64,000 nucleotides of DNA, taken from positions 620,001 through 684,000 of the forward strand of contig NZ_CAMYMK010000008.1 of NCBI RefSeq assembly GCF_947259545.1. Reading direction: 5' to 3'. Every line of letters begins with the position of its first letter. Position 1 is the first letter of the stretch. The DNA comes from an uncultured Marinobacter sp. (GTDB lineage Bacteria > Pseudomonadota > Gammaproteobacteria > Pseudomonadales > Oleiphilaceae). The notes beneath the pieces are model-generated. The model saw nothing but the letters and a program-made list of their open reading frames with translations. It did no database searches and was not told where the DNA came from. Below, piece by piece: positions 8,597 to 17,057 of this stretch. A program made the position numbers and the translations under genes.

Positions 8597-9919
8597 CTAC
8601 TCTGGGAAAGGAAGCACAACTGTAATCCTGGCGCCCCCTGTTTCTGAGGGGCCAATGTTCATCCGTCCGAAATTGTCTTCTAGTATTTCGGACACGATGG
8701 ACAGTCCCAATCCAAATCCAGAAACGGTTTCGTCAAGCCGGGAACCTCTATCCATCACTTTTGAGGCCGCTTCTGGAGTAATCCCAGGGCCGTCGTCTGC
8801 AACTTCTATCGTTAGCCCGGAATCGGTCTGGCTTATTGAAACGTCAATCTCAGCCTGACTCCACTTCCCGCCGTTTTCGAGCAGGTTACCGAATAACTCT
8901 GATAGGTCCTGACGCTCCATGGGCCAACTGAAGTTATTCGGCAAGGATGTATTAATACGGAAACTCTTATCGGGAAAGATTTTTTCCATGACAGAAATGA
9001 CGTTGTTCGCTATTTCAATCGGCAAACATGTTTGCCCCATCTGCCTGCCGGAGATATCTGCCTTGCTCATGCGGTAGTTCAAGGACCGGCTTAGATCCTT
9101 TAGGTTGGAGGTCATGAACTCTATGTCGTCGCGGGACGGAGGTAATGAACCAGTGTCTGACAAGATTGCGAGATTGGCAGAGATCGAGGTCTTGACCATG
9201 TGAGAAAGATCGGAATTGAGGCGGCGATGGCGGTCAAGGCGACGACTTGCTAGTTCAAGTAGGTTATTGAACTGTTTGATCAGCGGACTGAACTCCTCTG
9301 GTGCGTCAGGATTCAAACGAGGTTGTTTGCCAGATTGCAGTCTCCTCATGTCTTCCTTGATGTGTTCGATCGGTTTCAAAGCGAGGTAAGTAGTGGTGCC
9401 TACCAGAGCCAAGAGAACAAAAAGTAATAATGCGGAGGCAGCCAGCAAGGTCAGGTGAGCCCCACTGGATCGCTCAGCTAGTCCGCTTTCCATTTCCAGG
9501 ATGGTGACTGACGAAAGCGGACTATCAATTCCGACACCTCGTTTCAATCCAAGAAGGCCATCTGCACCTTGGGATATTTCTACAAAGCCCGCCGGCTTTC
9601 TTGAAACCATGCGCAACGTTGTTTGATCTATGTTGCTACTGGCAATGATGCTTCCATCTTTCATTTCGACGACGAGGGCGTGCTCCAGTAGCAATTGGAA
9701 TCGATCAATCATGCTGCCAATCTCGTCGGGCGTCGGAACTTCGTTTTCAATGATGGTTTGAAAACTCTCCACCTCCTTGTCAAGGCGATGTTTTCTGGAC
9801 TCGTTCGAAAGCTGCTCTATTACATAAGTGTGCGAGAAAAAAATTAGTAGAAAATACAAGAGGCTGAAAACGATGCCATATTGGAGTGCAGTTTTTCGGA
9901 TGCTTTTCTGCGCTGTCAT
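8597..9919 (-). CDS. Sensor histidine kinase, PhoQ-like architecture
   Basis: A 440-residue membrane kinase. A TM segment lies near residues 13-32, a periplasmic sensor domain spans about 33-155, and TM2 near 157-180 (LLAASALLLFVLLALVGTTT) leads to a HAMP-like linker. The phosphoacceptor box reads DLSHMVKTS, like the PhoQ group (H-x-L-K-T-P) but with Ser in place of the usual Pro. The ATPase has an N-box (GNLLENGGKW), a G1 box (VADDGPGI) and a G2 box (GFGLGLSIVSEI). The partner is almost certainly the response regulator at 10521-11189, which is upstream on the same strand but separated by an antisense small gene. Given its metal-resistance neighbours, it probably senses a periplasmic metal. 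Confidence 0.85.
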   Translation of the reverse strand: MTAQKSIRKTALQYGIVFSLLYFLLIFFSHTYVIEQLSNESRKHRLDKEVESFQTIIENEVPTPDEIGSMIDRFQLLLEHALVVEMKDGSIIASSNIDQTTLRMVSRKPAGFVEISQGADGLLGLKRGVGIDSPLSSVTILEMESGLAERSSGAHLTLLAASALLLFVLLALVGTTTYLALKPIEHIKEDMRRLQSGKQPRLNPDAPEEFSPLIKQFNNLLELASRRLDRHRRLNSDLSHMVKTSISANLAILSDTGSLPPSRDDIEFMTSNLKDLSRSLNYRMSKADISGRQMGQTCLPIEIANNVISVMEKIFPDKSFRINTSLPNNFSWPMERQDLSELFGNLLENGGKWSQAEIDVSISQTDSGLTIEVADDGPGITPEAASKVMDRGSRLDETVSGFGLGLSIVSEILEDNFGRMNIGPSETGGARITVVLPFPE

Positions 9920-10221
9920 GGTATTAGTTATGGTCGATTGAGCGGGAGGAGCTAGCTGAGGGCTAGAGAGGCGACTGAGCTTGAAAGCATAGATGGGATT
10001 GATGCGTGTCGCAACTCACCTGACGCTAGAGGGGTTGTGCTTTGGTCGTTCGTTTAGTCTTGTCAAAATCTGCCTGAATAGCTGTGGGCCTGTAGTTTAC
10101 GGAATGTGAAGATCTTTAAAATACGTCCACATTCAAATGTGTTTAAGGTTTCGATGTTCTACTAACTGCGTAAGGCGATTGAATTTCGTTGGTTGAATAG
10201 AATGACATATCGGAGCTGTTT
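9920..10221. promoter_or_regulatory. Divergent control region between kinase and small exported protein
   Basis: This 302-base AT-rich gap separates the kinase start from the start of the plus-strand gene at 10222. It contains the palindrome CACATT-CA-AATGTG at 10128-10141, 81 bases before that ATG. ACATT/AATGT half-sites of this kind resemble boxes bound by OmpR-family metal regulators, so it is a candidate site for the regulator at 10521. No convincing -35/-10 pair was identified. Confidence 0.35.
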
Positions 10222-10461
10222 ATGAAAAAAGTGTCTGTAATTTTAATAGCATCTTTTCTAGGAACCGGGGCTTCCATAGCCCTCGCAGGCAGCAATGGCG
10301 GACAAGCAGATAGGTATAATGAGGCAAGAAGCTACCCTGATAAGAGCATCGATGAACGGTCCTCCGACTATCGTTCTGAAGAAAGCGAGACGGTCAAGAA
10401 GTTGAAGGAAGAGCATCGAGTAATCAAGGAGCTAGTTGCTGATCTATTGAAGAAACAGTAA
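10222..10461 (+). CDS. Small exported charged protein within a two-component locus
   Basis: A 79-residue protein of no family recognised here. Residues 1-22 are a clear signal peptide (KKVSVILIASFLGTGASIALA). The mature part is short and charged (RSEESETVKKLKEEHRVIKE) and ends in a predicted amphipathic helix, so it is probably a soluble periplasmic peptide. It lies on the plus strand between the response regulator and kinase genes, both on the minus strand. It may be a target or periplasmic modulator of the system, by analogy with other small proteins encoded beside metal-sensing kinases, but that is inference. The start has GGAGCTGTTT before ATG. Confidence 0.7.
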   Translation: MKKVSVILIASFLGTGASIALAGSNGGQADRYNEARSYPDKSIDERSSDYRSEESETVKKLKEEHRVIKELVADLLKKQ

Positions 10462-10473
10462 TTTTTTGGTTTT

Positions 10474-10510
10474 CTGCGAGTCAGGTGAGAGTTACTGACG
10501 TGACTCGCAG
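10474..10510. terminator. Bidirectional hairpin terminator
   Basis: CTGCGAGTCA (10474-10483) and TGACTCGCAG (10501-10510) form a perfect 10-base stem. T-rich tracts lie on both sides (10462-10473 and 10516-10522). It sits between two converging genes, the small exported protein and the response regulator, and could end both transcripts. Confidence 0.7.
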
Positions 10511-10520
10511 TATAAATTTT

Positions 10521-11189
10521 TTAGTGGGTCTCTCTCGCGAAATAGTAACCTTGCCCTCTCAACGTTTTTATTCTTTTTTTCCCAAGTATTTTCCTAAGCC
10601 TCGCAATATATACCTGAACAACATTTCGCGTTGGGCATCTTTCGATATTGTAAAGTGATTCAACAAGATCATCCTGGGAAAAGACTCTGTCAGGAGATCG
10701 AAGGAAGCATTGAAGAAGGCGATATTCTGTTGCGGTTAGCCTGAATTCTTTATGATCAGGGGTTGTTAGCGTTCTGTAGGTTGAACTTAGAAGAAACCCA
10801 TCAACCGCTATCTTATCAGTTGTTCGCCCGTCTTTTCTTCTTATGATGGCGCTAAGTCGAGCTTTCAGTTCATCAAATTCGAACGGTTTTGGAAGATAGT
10901 CGTCTGCCCCGGCATTCAAGCCTTCAACTCTCTCTGTCCAGTTGGACCTGGCAGTTAGAATCAGGATGGCTTCATCTTTGCCGTTGCTTCTCCATTTTTG
11001 CATCAAAGAAAGCCCGTTCTCGTCGGGCAGTCCTATATCCAGAATGATCGCCTGATAACTGCTTGTCTCTACGAAGAAATTTGCCTCTTTTCCGTTTTGG
11101 GCAACATCTACAGTAAAGTTTTCCTTCGCAAGCCAAACGGAGATTTTTTCTGCGAGTACCGCGTTGTCTTCGACAATTAGAACCTTCAT
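10521..11189 (-). CDS. Response regulator, OmpR/PhoP family
   Basis: A 222-residue DNA-binding response regulator. The receiver domain (about 1-115) has the acidic pair EDN at residues 7-9, the phospho-Asp in IILDIGLPDENG, the Thr of ILTARS and the Lys of LPKPFEFDEL. The C-terminal winged-helix domain (about 125-220) includes TATEYRLLQCFLR and YIARLRKILGKKRIKTLRG. It should act with the kinase at 8597-9919. The two genes are not contiguous, which is unusual. The likely targets are the nearby efflux operon, the small exported gene at 10222 and the gene cluster at 11395-13461, but no binding site was verified. Confidence 0.9.
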   Translation of the reverse strand: MKVLIVEDNAVLAEKISVWLAKENFTVDVAQNGKEANFFVETSSYQAIILDIGLPDENGLSLMQKWRSNGKDEAILILTARSNWTERVEGLNAGADDYLPKPFEFDELKARLSAIIRRKDGRTTDKIAVDGFLLSSTYRTLTTPDHKEFRLTATEYRLLQCFLRSPDRVFSQDDLVESLYNIERCPTRNVVQVYIARLRKILGKKRIKTLRGQGYYFARETH

Positions 11190-11394
11190 CTATAAGTGCC
11201 GTCTCTGGATGTTGGAAAATTGTGGCTGTCGCCCTTCTCGAGAGCAAATCAAAATTAGCTAAGAGATCGGACTTCAAGCGACCCGCTATAACAACAGACG
11301 AAGCTGAATCTAGCTTGAAAAAGGCATTACTGTGAGGAAAGTTTTCTATACAAACACTATCCACATGTGATCGCTTAACCGCATACTAAAAACG

Positions 11395-12117
11395 TCAGCC
11401 GAGCCCTCCCAGAACAGGAAATGTGGATAGCATCCAGGTAGCAAAACGGGTCATCTGCCCGGTTAACACCATCACGCCCATCACAATTAACACCAAACCA
11501 GCGAAAGCTCTCAACGCTCTGCTCCAACGGCTGAGCCCGCGTACTCGCTTGCGAAAATGTTCAATGAACAAGGCAGTTCCAAGGAATGGCAGCGCCAGCC
11601 CTAACGAATACACGGCCAGATACAGCATTCCCGTTTCGGCATTGGCATGCGTAGAGCTCAGAGCCAGAATGGCGCCAAGTATGGGGCCAATACAGGGCGT
11701 CCAGCCGACCGCAAAGGCCACGCCCAGTAAAAACGCCGCAGTTGGCCGTCCACCTTCGAGTGTCTGCCCCAGGCGCCAGTCACGTTGCAGTGCGGGCATG
11801 CTCCACCATCCCAGCATGAACAGCCCCATCAGCACAATCAGTGTGCCTGCCACCAGGTTGGCTTCTTGACGGTAGGCTATCAGCCATTGGCCCAGGAGGC
11901 TGGCGCTTGCGCCGAGCGCGACAAAAACCAGGCTGAACCCCAGCACAAAACAAAGGCTCAACCAAAAAGCCTTCAACCGATTTGAGGCTTCGCTCACCGC
12001 GCCGCCGGTAACAACGGATAGGTAACCCGGTACGAGCGGAAGGGTACAAGGGGAAAAGAAGGACACAAGGCCGCCAAGAAAGGCGGCCAGAGTGCCCCAG
12101 GTTGCGAGGTCCGGCAT
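11395..12117 (-). CDS. CcdA/DsbD-like thiol-redox membrane protein
   Basis: A 240-residue polytopic protein of the cytochrome c biogenesis/DsbD transmembrane family, which moves reducing equivalents across the inner membrane. It has six or so hydrophobic segments and the two conserved Cys motifs (SPCTLPLVPGY near residue 23 and GWTPCIGPIL near 135). The start codon lies one base after the stop of the DUF411 gene, so the two are translationally close. Such proteins are often found beside copper-resistance genes, where they may keep exported metal proteins reduced. A general cytochrome c role is an alternative. Confidence 0.85.
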   Translation of the reverse strand: MPDLATWGTLAAFLGGLVSFFSPCTLPLVPGYLSVVTGGAVSEASNRLKAFWLSLCFVLGFSLVFVALGASASLLGQWLIAYRQEANLVAGTLIVLMGLFMLGWWSMPALQRDWRLGQTLEGGRPTAAFLLGVAFAVGWTPCIGPILGAILALSSTHANAETGMLYLAVYSLGLALPFLGTALFIEHFRKRVRGLSRWSRALRAFAGLVLIVMGVMVLTGQMTRFATWMLSTFPVLGGLG

Positions 12118-12118
12118 A

Positions 12119-12622
12119 TCAGAACTCGTATCGTTTAACGCTTTGAGCCGCGCCGTCAGCGGTAAATGCCATCACGTCATAGTTATCTTGCCTGCCTGTT
12201 TCCATACCGGGAGTGCCATGAGGCATGCCAGGGACAGCGAGGCCGACGGTGTTGTCGCCGAATGGTTGTGACGGTGAATCCAGGTATGCCTTGATGTCGT
12301 CGGCTGGAACATGACCCTCGATCACCAAGCCATCGATAATGCCCGTGTGGCAGGATGCCATGTCCCGTGGAATCTGATGCTGGATTTTGATTTCGTTGAT
12401 GTTGCTTGTGTTCTCAATGTTCACTTCGAATCCATTGCTCTCAAGATGCTCTGCCCAGTCGGCACAGCATGAACAATTGGGGCTCTTGTAAACTGTAATA
12501 GCATGATCGGTTTTACCCGATACTCCGCTTTCGAGAGTGGATTCGGCGGCGTAAAGATGGAAGCCCATAGAAAGAGTGCTCAAAGCAAGCGCGACTGAGC
12601 CGGCAGCGATAGAGTTTCTCAT
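12119..12622 (-). CDS. DUF411 periplasmic metal-binding protein
   Basis: A 167-residue exported protein of the DUF411 family, often found in copper/silver resistance clusters. Residues 1-27 are signal-like. The family core is visible as YKSPNCSCCADWAEHLESNG, with three closely spaced Cys, followed by the conserved MASCHTGIIDGLVIEGHVPA with a further Cys and His. These residues are plausible metal ligands. The C-terminal part (GMPHGTPGMETG) adds Met and His. The ATG is preceded by AGGAA. It lies in a minus-strand cluster with two small exported proteins upstream and the CcdA-like gene downstream. Confidence 0.88.
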   Translation of the reverse strand: MRNSIAAGSVALALSTLSMGFHLYAAESTLESGVSGKTDHAITVYKSPNCSCCADWAEHLESNGFEVNIENTSNINEIKIQHQIPRDMASCHTGIIDGLVIEGHVPADDIKAYLDSPSQPFGDNTVGLAVPGMPHGTPGMETGRQDNYDVMAFTADGAAQSVKRYEF

Positions 12623-12700
12623 AGTGTGTTCCTGTCAAACGATTTGAGTGAGGCTGGTGCCGCTGGGTTGGCGCGTCACCAGCCATTTGCTCTTGATTGG

Positions 12701-12964
12701 TTATTGGCTAGACTCGTCCTGATTGCTTGATGGCGATGCTTCGCCATCACTCTGCATCATTTTCATGCACGCCGCCTGCATTTTAGAGCGATTGTCGGCG
12801 GACATGCCGGACATCATTTCCATCATGCCGCCCATGGTCTCCATGTGTTCGCCCATCATGCCCATACCTTGCTGTTCAGGCTTGTGAGCAAAAGCGGAAA
12901 CGCTAGCGATGGCGGCGGCAAGAACAGCACTTGCACCGATCATTTTGAACGTAGTGGTTTTCAT
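12701..12964 (-). CDS. Small Met-rich exported protein
   Basis: An 87-residue protein. The second of two close ATGs (12964) is chosen because AAGGAG lies 7 bases before it and only 1 base before the ATG at 12970; the frame stays open further upstream without a better site. Residues 1-25 are a signal peptide ending VSAFAH. The mature part is rich in Met, Gly and His (GMGMMGEHMETMGGMMEMM) and includes a single Cys in MQAACMKMM. Met clusters bind Cu(I) or Ag(I) in CusF, CopC and similar proteins, so a periplasmic copper/silver buffer is likely. No named family was assigned. Confidence 0.72.
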   Translation of the reverse strand: MKTTTFKMIGASAVLAAAIASVSAFAHKPEQQGMGMMGEHMETMGGMMEMMSGMSADNRSKMQAACMKMMQSDGEASPSSNQDESSQ

Positions 12965-13080
12965 CGTCATTCTCCTTACGAGCAGGTTTGGCCACGCGTA
13001 GTCACTGCCAGAACTGCTTTTGTGTTTGAACGGATATTCTTGTGCCGAGCTTTGAAGCCCGGCCACGGCGGAACAGTGGT

Positions 13081-13461
13081 TCAGGAGGTAGAGTCAGGTG
13101 GGGGCGTGAGAACGTCTGCGATAGGACTCTGATATTCCGCACTGATCGGTGCGGCACGAAAACTGGTGGTGGGCTGAATACTTGGAACGGAACTTGTGCC
13201 TGTTAGCGCATATAGCGGTGTTAAGGAGCATTGGGCTGCGATCCGCAAACAGTTCATCCCCTCAGGATCACTGCAGTTCATCGGTACCTTGGCGGGGCCA
13301 AGTTCCATATCAACCGCAAAAACTTGATCCACTCCACGGCAATGAGTCTCACTGCCACTAGCGTCAGTGGCACCAATTGCCACCCCGGCTAGACTCGGTG
13401 GTACGGAGCCGAGCAAAAGCAGAATACTTAGTAATGCGGTGGTGACGTTTCGGAAGAGCAT
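13081..13461 (-). CDS. Small exported protein with four Cys, unrecognised
   Basis: A 126-residue protein with a clear N-terminal signal peptide (about 1-25, LLSILLLLGSVPPSLAG). The mature chain has four Cys within a 45-residue stretch (HCRGVD, MNCSDPEGMNC, AAQCSL), which suggests disulphides or metal binding. The C-terminus is Pro/Ser/Thr-rich and low in complexity. No family was recognised. It is first in the minus-strand cluster that continues with the Met-rich, DUF411 and CcdA-like genes, so a role in the same metal response is inferred from position only. Confidence 0.6.
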   Translation of the reverse strand: MLFRNVTTALLSILLLLGSVPPSLAGVAIGATDASGSETHCRGVDQVFAVDMELGPAKVPMNCSDPEGMNCLRIAAQCSLTPLYALTGTSSVPSIQPTTSFRAAPISAEYQSPIADVLTPPPDSTS

Positions 13462-13660
13462 TGGTCGACCCGAATTAAGATTCGAAGCACGATTATAAAA
13501 CCCTTGAGCTGCTCATACGTCAAGCACTGTGCTAGGTTTTCGGTTTTAAAGTGGCCAGAATTACTGGGGTAGGGCAGTCAAAAAAATTTCAAACCTATAT
13601 CACCTCTGTGAACCGGGGCACTGACAGTGCCTTCTCTTCCCATTCACAAAGGTAATTCCA

Positions 13661-14011
13661 ATGTCTGAACAATGCCCCAACTGCCTGTCCCGGCGGATTG
13701 GCAAGAACAACTACGGCAAGAAAACCGCTGGTGTGGTGGGTGTTTCTGCAGGTGCCTATGGTGGGTATGCCGCCGCAACGGCTGGCGCTCGAGCAGGTGC
13801 GGCCCTAGGTGTCGTTGCCGGTCCCATGGGCCCAGCTGTGGGTGGTTTCGGCGGTGCTGTTATAGGTGCACTGCTGGGTGGCGCTTCTGGCGCTTCCGCT
13901 GGCGTGATTCTGGGCGATGTCCTGGATGACCGTGTGCTGGACAACCTTCGCTGCCTGGATTGCGGCTATTCCTTCAGTACCGATCCCGACTCCCGCGACG
14001 ATATCCGCTGA
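13661..14011 (+). CDS. Glycine-zipper protein with split zinc ribbon
   Basis: A 116-residue protein. A CPNC pair at residues 5-8 and a CLDC pair near residues 98-101 could make one zinc ribbon, but they are separated by an 80-residue Gly/Ala-rich hydrophobic segment with small-residue spacing typical of glycine zippers (GVVAGPMGPAVGGFGGAVIG). This suggests a membrane hairpin that brings the two Cys pairs together on one side. Function is unknown. It is the first gene of a mobile-element cassette. A small hairpin (GGCACT-GAC-AGTGCC, 13617-13631) lies in the leader, and AAAGG precedes the ATG. Confidence 0.7.
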   Translation: MSEQCPNCLSRRIGKNNYGKKTAGVVGVSAGAYGGYAAATAGARAGAALGVVAGPMGPAVGGFGGAVIGALLGGASGASAGVILGDVLDDRVLDNLRCLDCGYSFSTDPDSRDDIR

Positions 14012-14042
14012 TTCCCCTCGCAAATACCATAGGAGAGCAACC

Positions 14043-15005
14043 ATGGCTCATCTCATCGAGCAAATGGCCTACGTTGGCCAAACCCCCTGGCATGGTCTGG
14101 GGAATGAACTGACTTCCAATCAACCCCTGGAGGTCTGGGCAAAACAAGCGGGCCTAGACTGGAAGATTCAGGAAAGCCCTGTCCGCTTTGTCACCAACTC
14201 CAGTGGCACCCTGGGTGAAATTCTGTCCTACCCGGACTCGAAAGTGCTTTACCGCTCGGATACCAAGGCTCCGCTGTCGGTCGTCGGTAACCGCTTTAAG
14301 GTGGTTCAGCCTGAGGAGATCTTGGAGTTCTATCGGGATCTGACCGAGGTGTCTGGCTTTGAGTTGGAAACAGCTGGTGTCCTGAAAGGCGGTCGCAAGA
14401 TGTGGGCGCTGGCTCGTACCGGCCAATCCGGCATGCTCAAGGGCAACGATCAAACCAATGCCTACGTGCTGCTGGCCACCGCTTGCGACGGAACCATGGC
14501 GACAACTGCTCAGTTCACCAGCATCCGAGTGGTGTGCAACAACACCCTCGCGGTGGCACTGAAAGGCTCCACCGCCAACGCCGTCAAGGTGAAGCACAAC
14601 ACCGCATTCGACGCGGACCTGGTGAAGAAGCAGCTCGGCATATCCGTTAGCGCATGGGATGACTTCATGTACCGCCTGAAGACCCTGAGTGAGCGGAAAG
14701 TGAAAATCACTGAGGCCAGGAACTACTTCCTCAAGGTGTTCACGGACGACTCTAGTGCTGGGGTTGGTAAAACCAACGAGCGTTCCATGGCAAAAGCCCT
14801 GGGTCTGTTCGAAGGCGAGGGCATGGGTGCCACGTTGGCTTCATCGGACGGCACAGCCTACGGGCTGCTGAATGCAGTGACGGAATTCATCGATCACCAG
14901 CGCCGTGCCAAAACCGTGGACCACCGGCTGGATTCAGCCTGGTTTGGGACCGGTGCAGCCTTGAAGAATCGTGCATTAGAGCAGGCCATGTCACTTGTGG
15001 CCTGA
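14043..15005 (+). CDS. DUF932 phage/plasmid-related protein
   Basis: A 320-residue protein of the DUF932 family (TIGR03299), common on phages, plasmids and integrative elements; its biochemical role is not established. The ATG at 14043 follows GGAGAGCAACC; the frame is open upstream but that stretch overlaps the preceding gene. Family features include the N-terminal TPWHGLGNELT, the central VVGNRFKVVQPEE, TTAQFTSIRVVCNNTL and the C-terminal GTAYGLLNAVTEFIDHQ. The next gene encodes a YqaJ-like nuclease, a usual neighbour in mobile-element recombination modules. A strong terminator follows at once. Confidence 0.85.
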   Translation: MAHLIEQMAYVGQTPWHGLGNELTSNQPLEVWAKQAGLDWKIQESPVRFVTNSSGTLGEILSYPDSKVLYRSDTKAPLSVVGNRFKVVQPEEILEFYRDLTEVSGFELETAGVLKGGRKMWALARTGQSGMLKGNDQTNAYVLLATACDGTMATTAQFTSIRVVCNNTLAVALKGSTANAVKVKHNTAFDADLVKKQLGISVSAWDDFMYRLKTLSERKVKITEARNYFLKVFTDDSSAGVGKTNERSMAKALGLFEGEGMGATLASSDGTAYGLLNAVTEFIDHQRRAKTVDHRLDSAWFGTGAALKNRALEQAMSLVA

Positions 15006-15034
15006 GCCAATCCCACACATCTCGAAACCGCCAT

Positions 15035-15072
15035 AAAGCCCGCCGGAGCCTGATGCTCCGGCGGGCTTTTTT
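15035..15072 (+). terminator. Rho-independent terminator after the DUF932 gene
   Basis: A perfect 15-base stem pairs AAAGCCCGCCGGAGC (15035-15049) with GCTCCGGCGGGCTTT (15055-15069) around a 5-base loop, then T's to 15072. It ends 19 bases before the next start codon, so the YqaJ gene needs read-through or its own promoter. Confidence 0.9.
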
Positions 15073-15091
15073 ATGTCTGGAGGAAAACACC

Positions 15092-16093
15092 ATGGGCATG
15101 CGTGCAAACACAATTCAGAAACAGCGACCAGCGTTGCGCCTGGTCTCCACCAAGGGACTCAGTCGGGATGAATGGCTGAAGGTACGTAAGCAGGGCATAG
15201 GTAGTAGCGATGCCGCTGCGGCCGTTGGCATGAACCCTTACCAGTCCCAACTCGAACTATGGATGGTGAAAACTGGCAGAGATACTGGACTACCCAAACC
15301 GGATTCGGACGATCCCACCTCTCCGGTCTACTGGGGTCATATTCTGGAACCGATTGTAGCTGAGCAGTACAGCCAACAGACCGGCCGAAAGGTGCGCCGG
15401 GTGAATGCAGTATTGCAGCATCCAGATCCGGAGAAACACTGGATGTTGGCCAACCTGGATTATTCCGTGGTGGCTGATGACGATGTGCAGATCCTGGAGT
15501 GCAAAACGGCAGGGGAGTTCGGGTCGCGTCTATGGAAAGAGGGTGTGCCGGATTACATCCAGTGCCAGGTGCAGCATCAGTTGGCTGTCACCGGCAAACA
15601 GGCGGCGGACGTGTGCGTGCTGCTGTGTGGTCAGGAGTTGAAGATCTACCGCATTGAACGGAATGAAGAGCTCATCGAGGCGCTGTACGTGCTGGAGCGC
15701 CAATTCTGGGATTTCGTGGAAACGGATACGCCACCACCGGTTGATGGAACCGACTCTGCTGAACGCGCCTTGCGCCACCTGTACCCAGTGGACAGGGGGG
15801 AGACCCTGGACTTCAGCCAAAGCAAGGAGCTGTCCGATGCCTTCGACGAATTGCTGGCAATCCGCAAGGAAATGGAAGCCCTCGGCGCCACAGAATCCCA
15901 CCTGAAACAGCGCATCGAGAGCCAGATGGGCGAAGCCTCAAAGGCAACCTTCCCAAGTGGCAGCGTGAGCTGGAAGCGCAGCAAGGATTCCGTTGGTCTC
16001 AACGTGAAACAGCTGCTGAAGGACCAGCCCGAGCTTCTGGGTCAGTATCCCCTGACCAAACCGGGAAGCCGTCGATTCCTTATCCAAGCATGA
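15092..16093 (+). CDS. YqaJ-like recombinase/exonuclease
   Basis: A 333-residue protein of the YqaJ (lambda-exonuclease-like) family, which resects DNA ends for single-strand-annealing recombination. Start chosen at the ATG after GGAGGAAAACACC. N-terminal residues include the family motif GIGSSDAAAAVGMNPYQS and the helix ELWMVKTGR. The nuclease core shows WGHILEPIVAEQYS (Glu), WMLANLDYSVVADDDVQILECKTA (Asp and E-x-K) and IQCQVQHQLAVTGK (Gln). The C-terminal third is a helical tail ending in SRRFLIQA. It lies between DUF932 and Gp3-like genes, a combination typical of integrative elements in pseudomonads and Marinobacter. Confidence 0.88.
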   Translation: MGMRANTIQKQRPALRLVSTKGLSRDEWLKVRKQGIGSSDAAAAVGMNPYQSQLELWMVKTGRDTGLPKPDSDDPTSPVYWGHILEPIVAEQYSQQTGRKVRRVNAVLQHPDPEKHWMLANLDYSVVADDDVQILECKTAGEFGSRLWKEGVPDYIQCQVQHQLAVTGKQAADVCVLLCGQELKIYRIERNEELIEALYVLERQFWDFVETDTPPPVDGTDSAERALRHLYPVDRGETLDFSQSKELSDAFDELLAIRKEMEALGATESHLKQRIESQMGEASKATFPSGSVSWKRSKDSVGLNVKQLLKDQPELLGQYPLTKPGSRRFLIQA

Positions 16094-16103
16094 ATACCCC
16101 ATT

Positions 16104-16142
16104 GGCCACGCGGGCATGACGAGTGCCCCGTGGTCTTTTTTT
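16104..16142 (+). terminator. Rho-independent terminator after the YqaJ gene
   Basis: GGCCACGCGGGC (16104-16115) pairs with GCCCCGTGGTC (16125-16135), with one bulged base, and is followed by seven T's. It ends 13 bases before the next ATG, repeating the arrangement upstream of the YqaJ gene. Confidence 0.8.
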
Positions 16143-16155
16143 CAGGAGAGTCATC

Positions 16156-17043
16156 ATGATTAAAGGTTTAGCCATCACGCCTCCCGTGTTGGGGCGTATC
16201 AGCATAGGTCGGGTCGTTGAAAAGAACGGCATCCGGCTACCGCAGAAAGATGATCAATTCACCATCACCTCCCAGATTCAGGAGAAGGATGGCTGGGTGC
16301 TTCACCCCATGGACGAGGAACTGAGAAAGGATGCCCCAAAAAGCAAACTCCGGACCATCCCGGTGCGCATGCTTTTCAACGACGCGGATCTGAATCTGCG
16401 GGCCGAATACACCATGTTCGACCGGAAAAGCGGGCGGCCTATGTGTGTCGGTAATGGCGACACCTGTAAGCGCCTGACGCAATCAGGAGTGCAGTCTTTG
16501 CCATGCCCGGGGCCGACGTTATGTGAGTTCGGCAAAGGTGGCCTGTGCAAGCCCTATGGCCGTCTGAACGTCAAGGTGGGTGACGACGATGATCTCGGCA
16601 CTTTTATCTTTCGGACGACTGGCTACAACAGCATCCGGACACTTGCAGCCAGGCTGAGCTACTACCAGGCAGTCTCTGGTGGTCTGCTGGCGTACATGCC
16701 GTTGGAATTGAAGCTGCGAGGTAAAAGCACGACGCAGAGCCATCGGACGCCGATCTACTATGTTGATCTGGTGATCAAGGAAGGGGTGTCACTGCAGGAA
16801 GCGGTGGCTGAGGCTGGGGAAACAGCCAGGCAAATGAAGGAGGAGGGTATTGACCAGGTTGCGCTGGATGCGGCTGCGGAGAAGGGATTTGATAATGCGC
16901 TGTTTGAATATGAGGAGGATGAGGTGGCTGAAGTAATGGAAGAGTTTTATCCCAGCTTGACAGCTCGTGGGAGACCGGTGGACTCGATAGTCATGTCGAA
17001 GCTTAAAGAGGACCTGGGCTCGGGCAAGTCAGCCACTGTGTAG
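16156..17043 (+). CDS. Gp3-like / putative recombination directionality factor
   Basis: A 295-residue protein of a family often annotated 'hydrolase or metal-binding protein' and related to phage Gp3-like recombination directionality factors. Start chosen at the ATG after GGAGAGTCATC. Distinctive features are MIKGLAITPPVLGRISIGR at the N-terminus, CVGNGDTCKRLTQ, LPCPGPTLCEFGKGGLCKPYGRL (several Cys, possibly a zinc site), FRTTGYNSIRTLAARL and SHRTPIYYVDL. The C-terminal 80 residues are acidic and helical. A role in controlling integration or excision is suggested by the family and the mobile-element context, not shown here. It may act on an integrase outside this window. Confidence 0.7.
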   Translation: MIKGLAITPPVLGRISIGRVVEKNGIRLPQKDDQFTITSQIQEKDGWVLHPMDEELRKDAPKSKLRTIPVRMLFNDADLNLRAEYTMFDRKSGRPMCVGNGDTCKRLTQSGVQSLPCPGPTLCEFGKGGLCKPYGRLNVKVGDDDDLGTFIFRTTGYNSIRTLAARLSYYQAVSGGLLAYMPLELKLRGKSTTQSHRTPIYYVDLVIKEGVSLQEAVAEAGETARQMKEEGIDQVALDAAAEKGFDNALFEYEEDEVAEVMEEFYPSLTARGRPVDSIVMSKLKEDLGSGKSATV

Positions 17044-17057
17044 GTTTTGTGTAGGTT

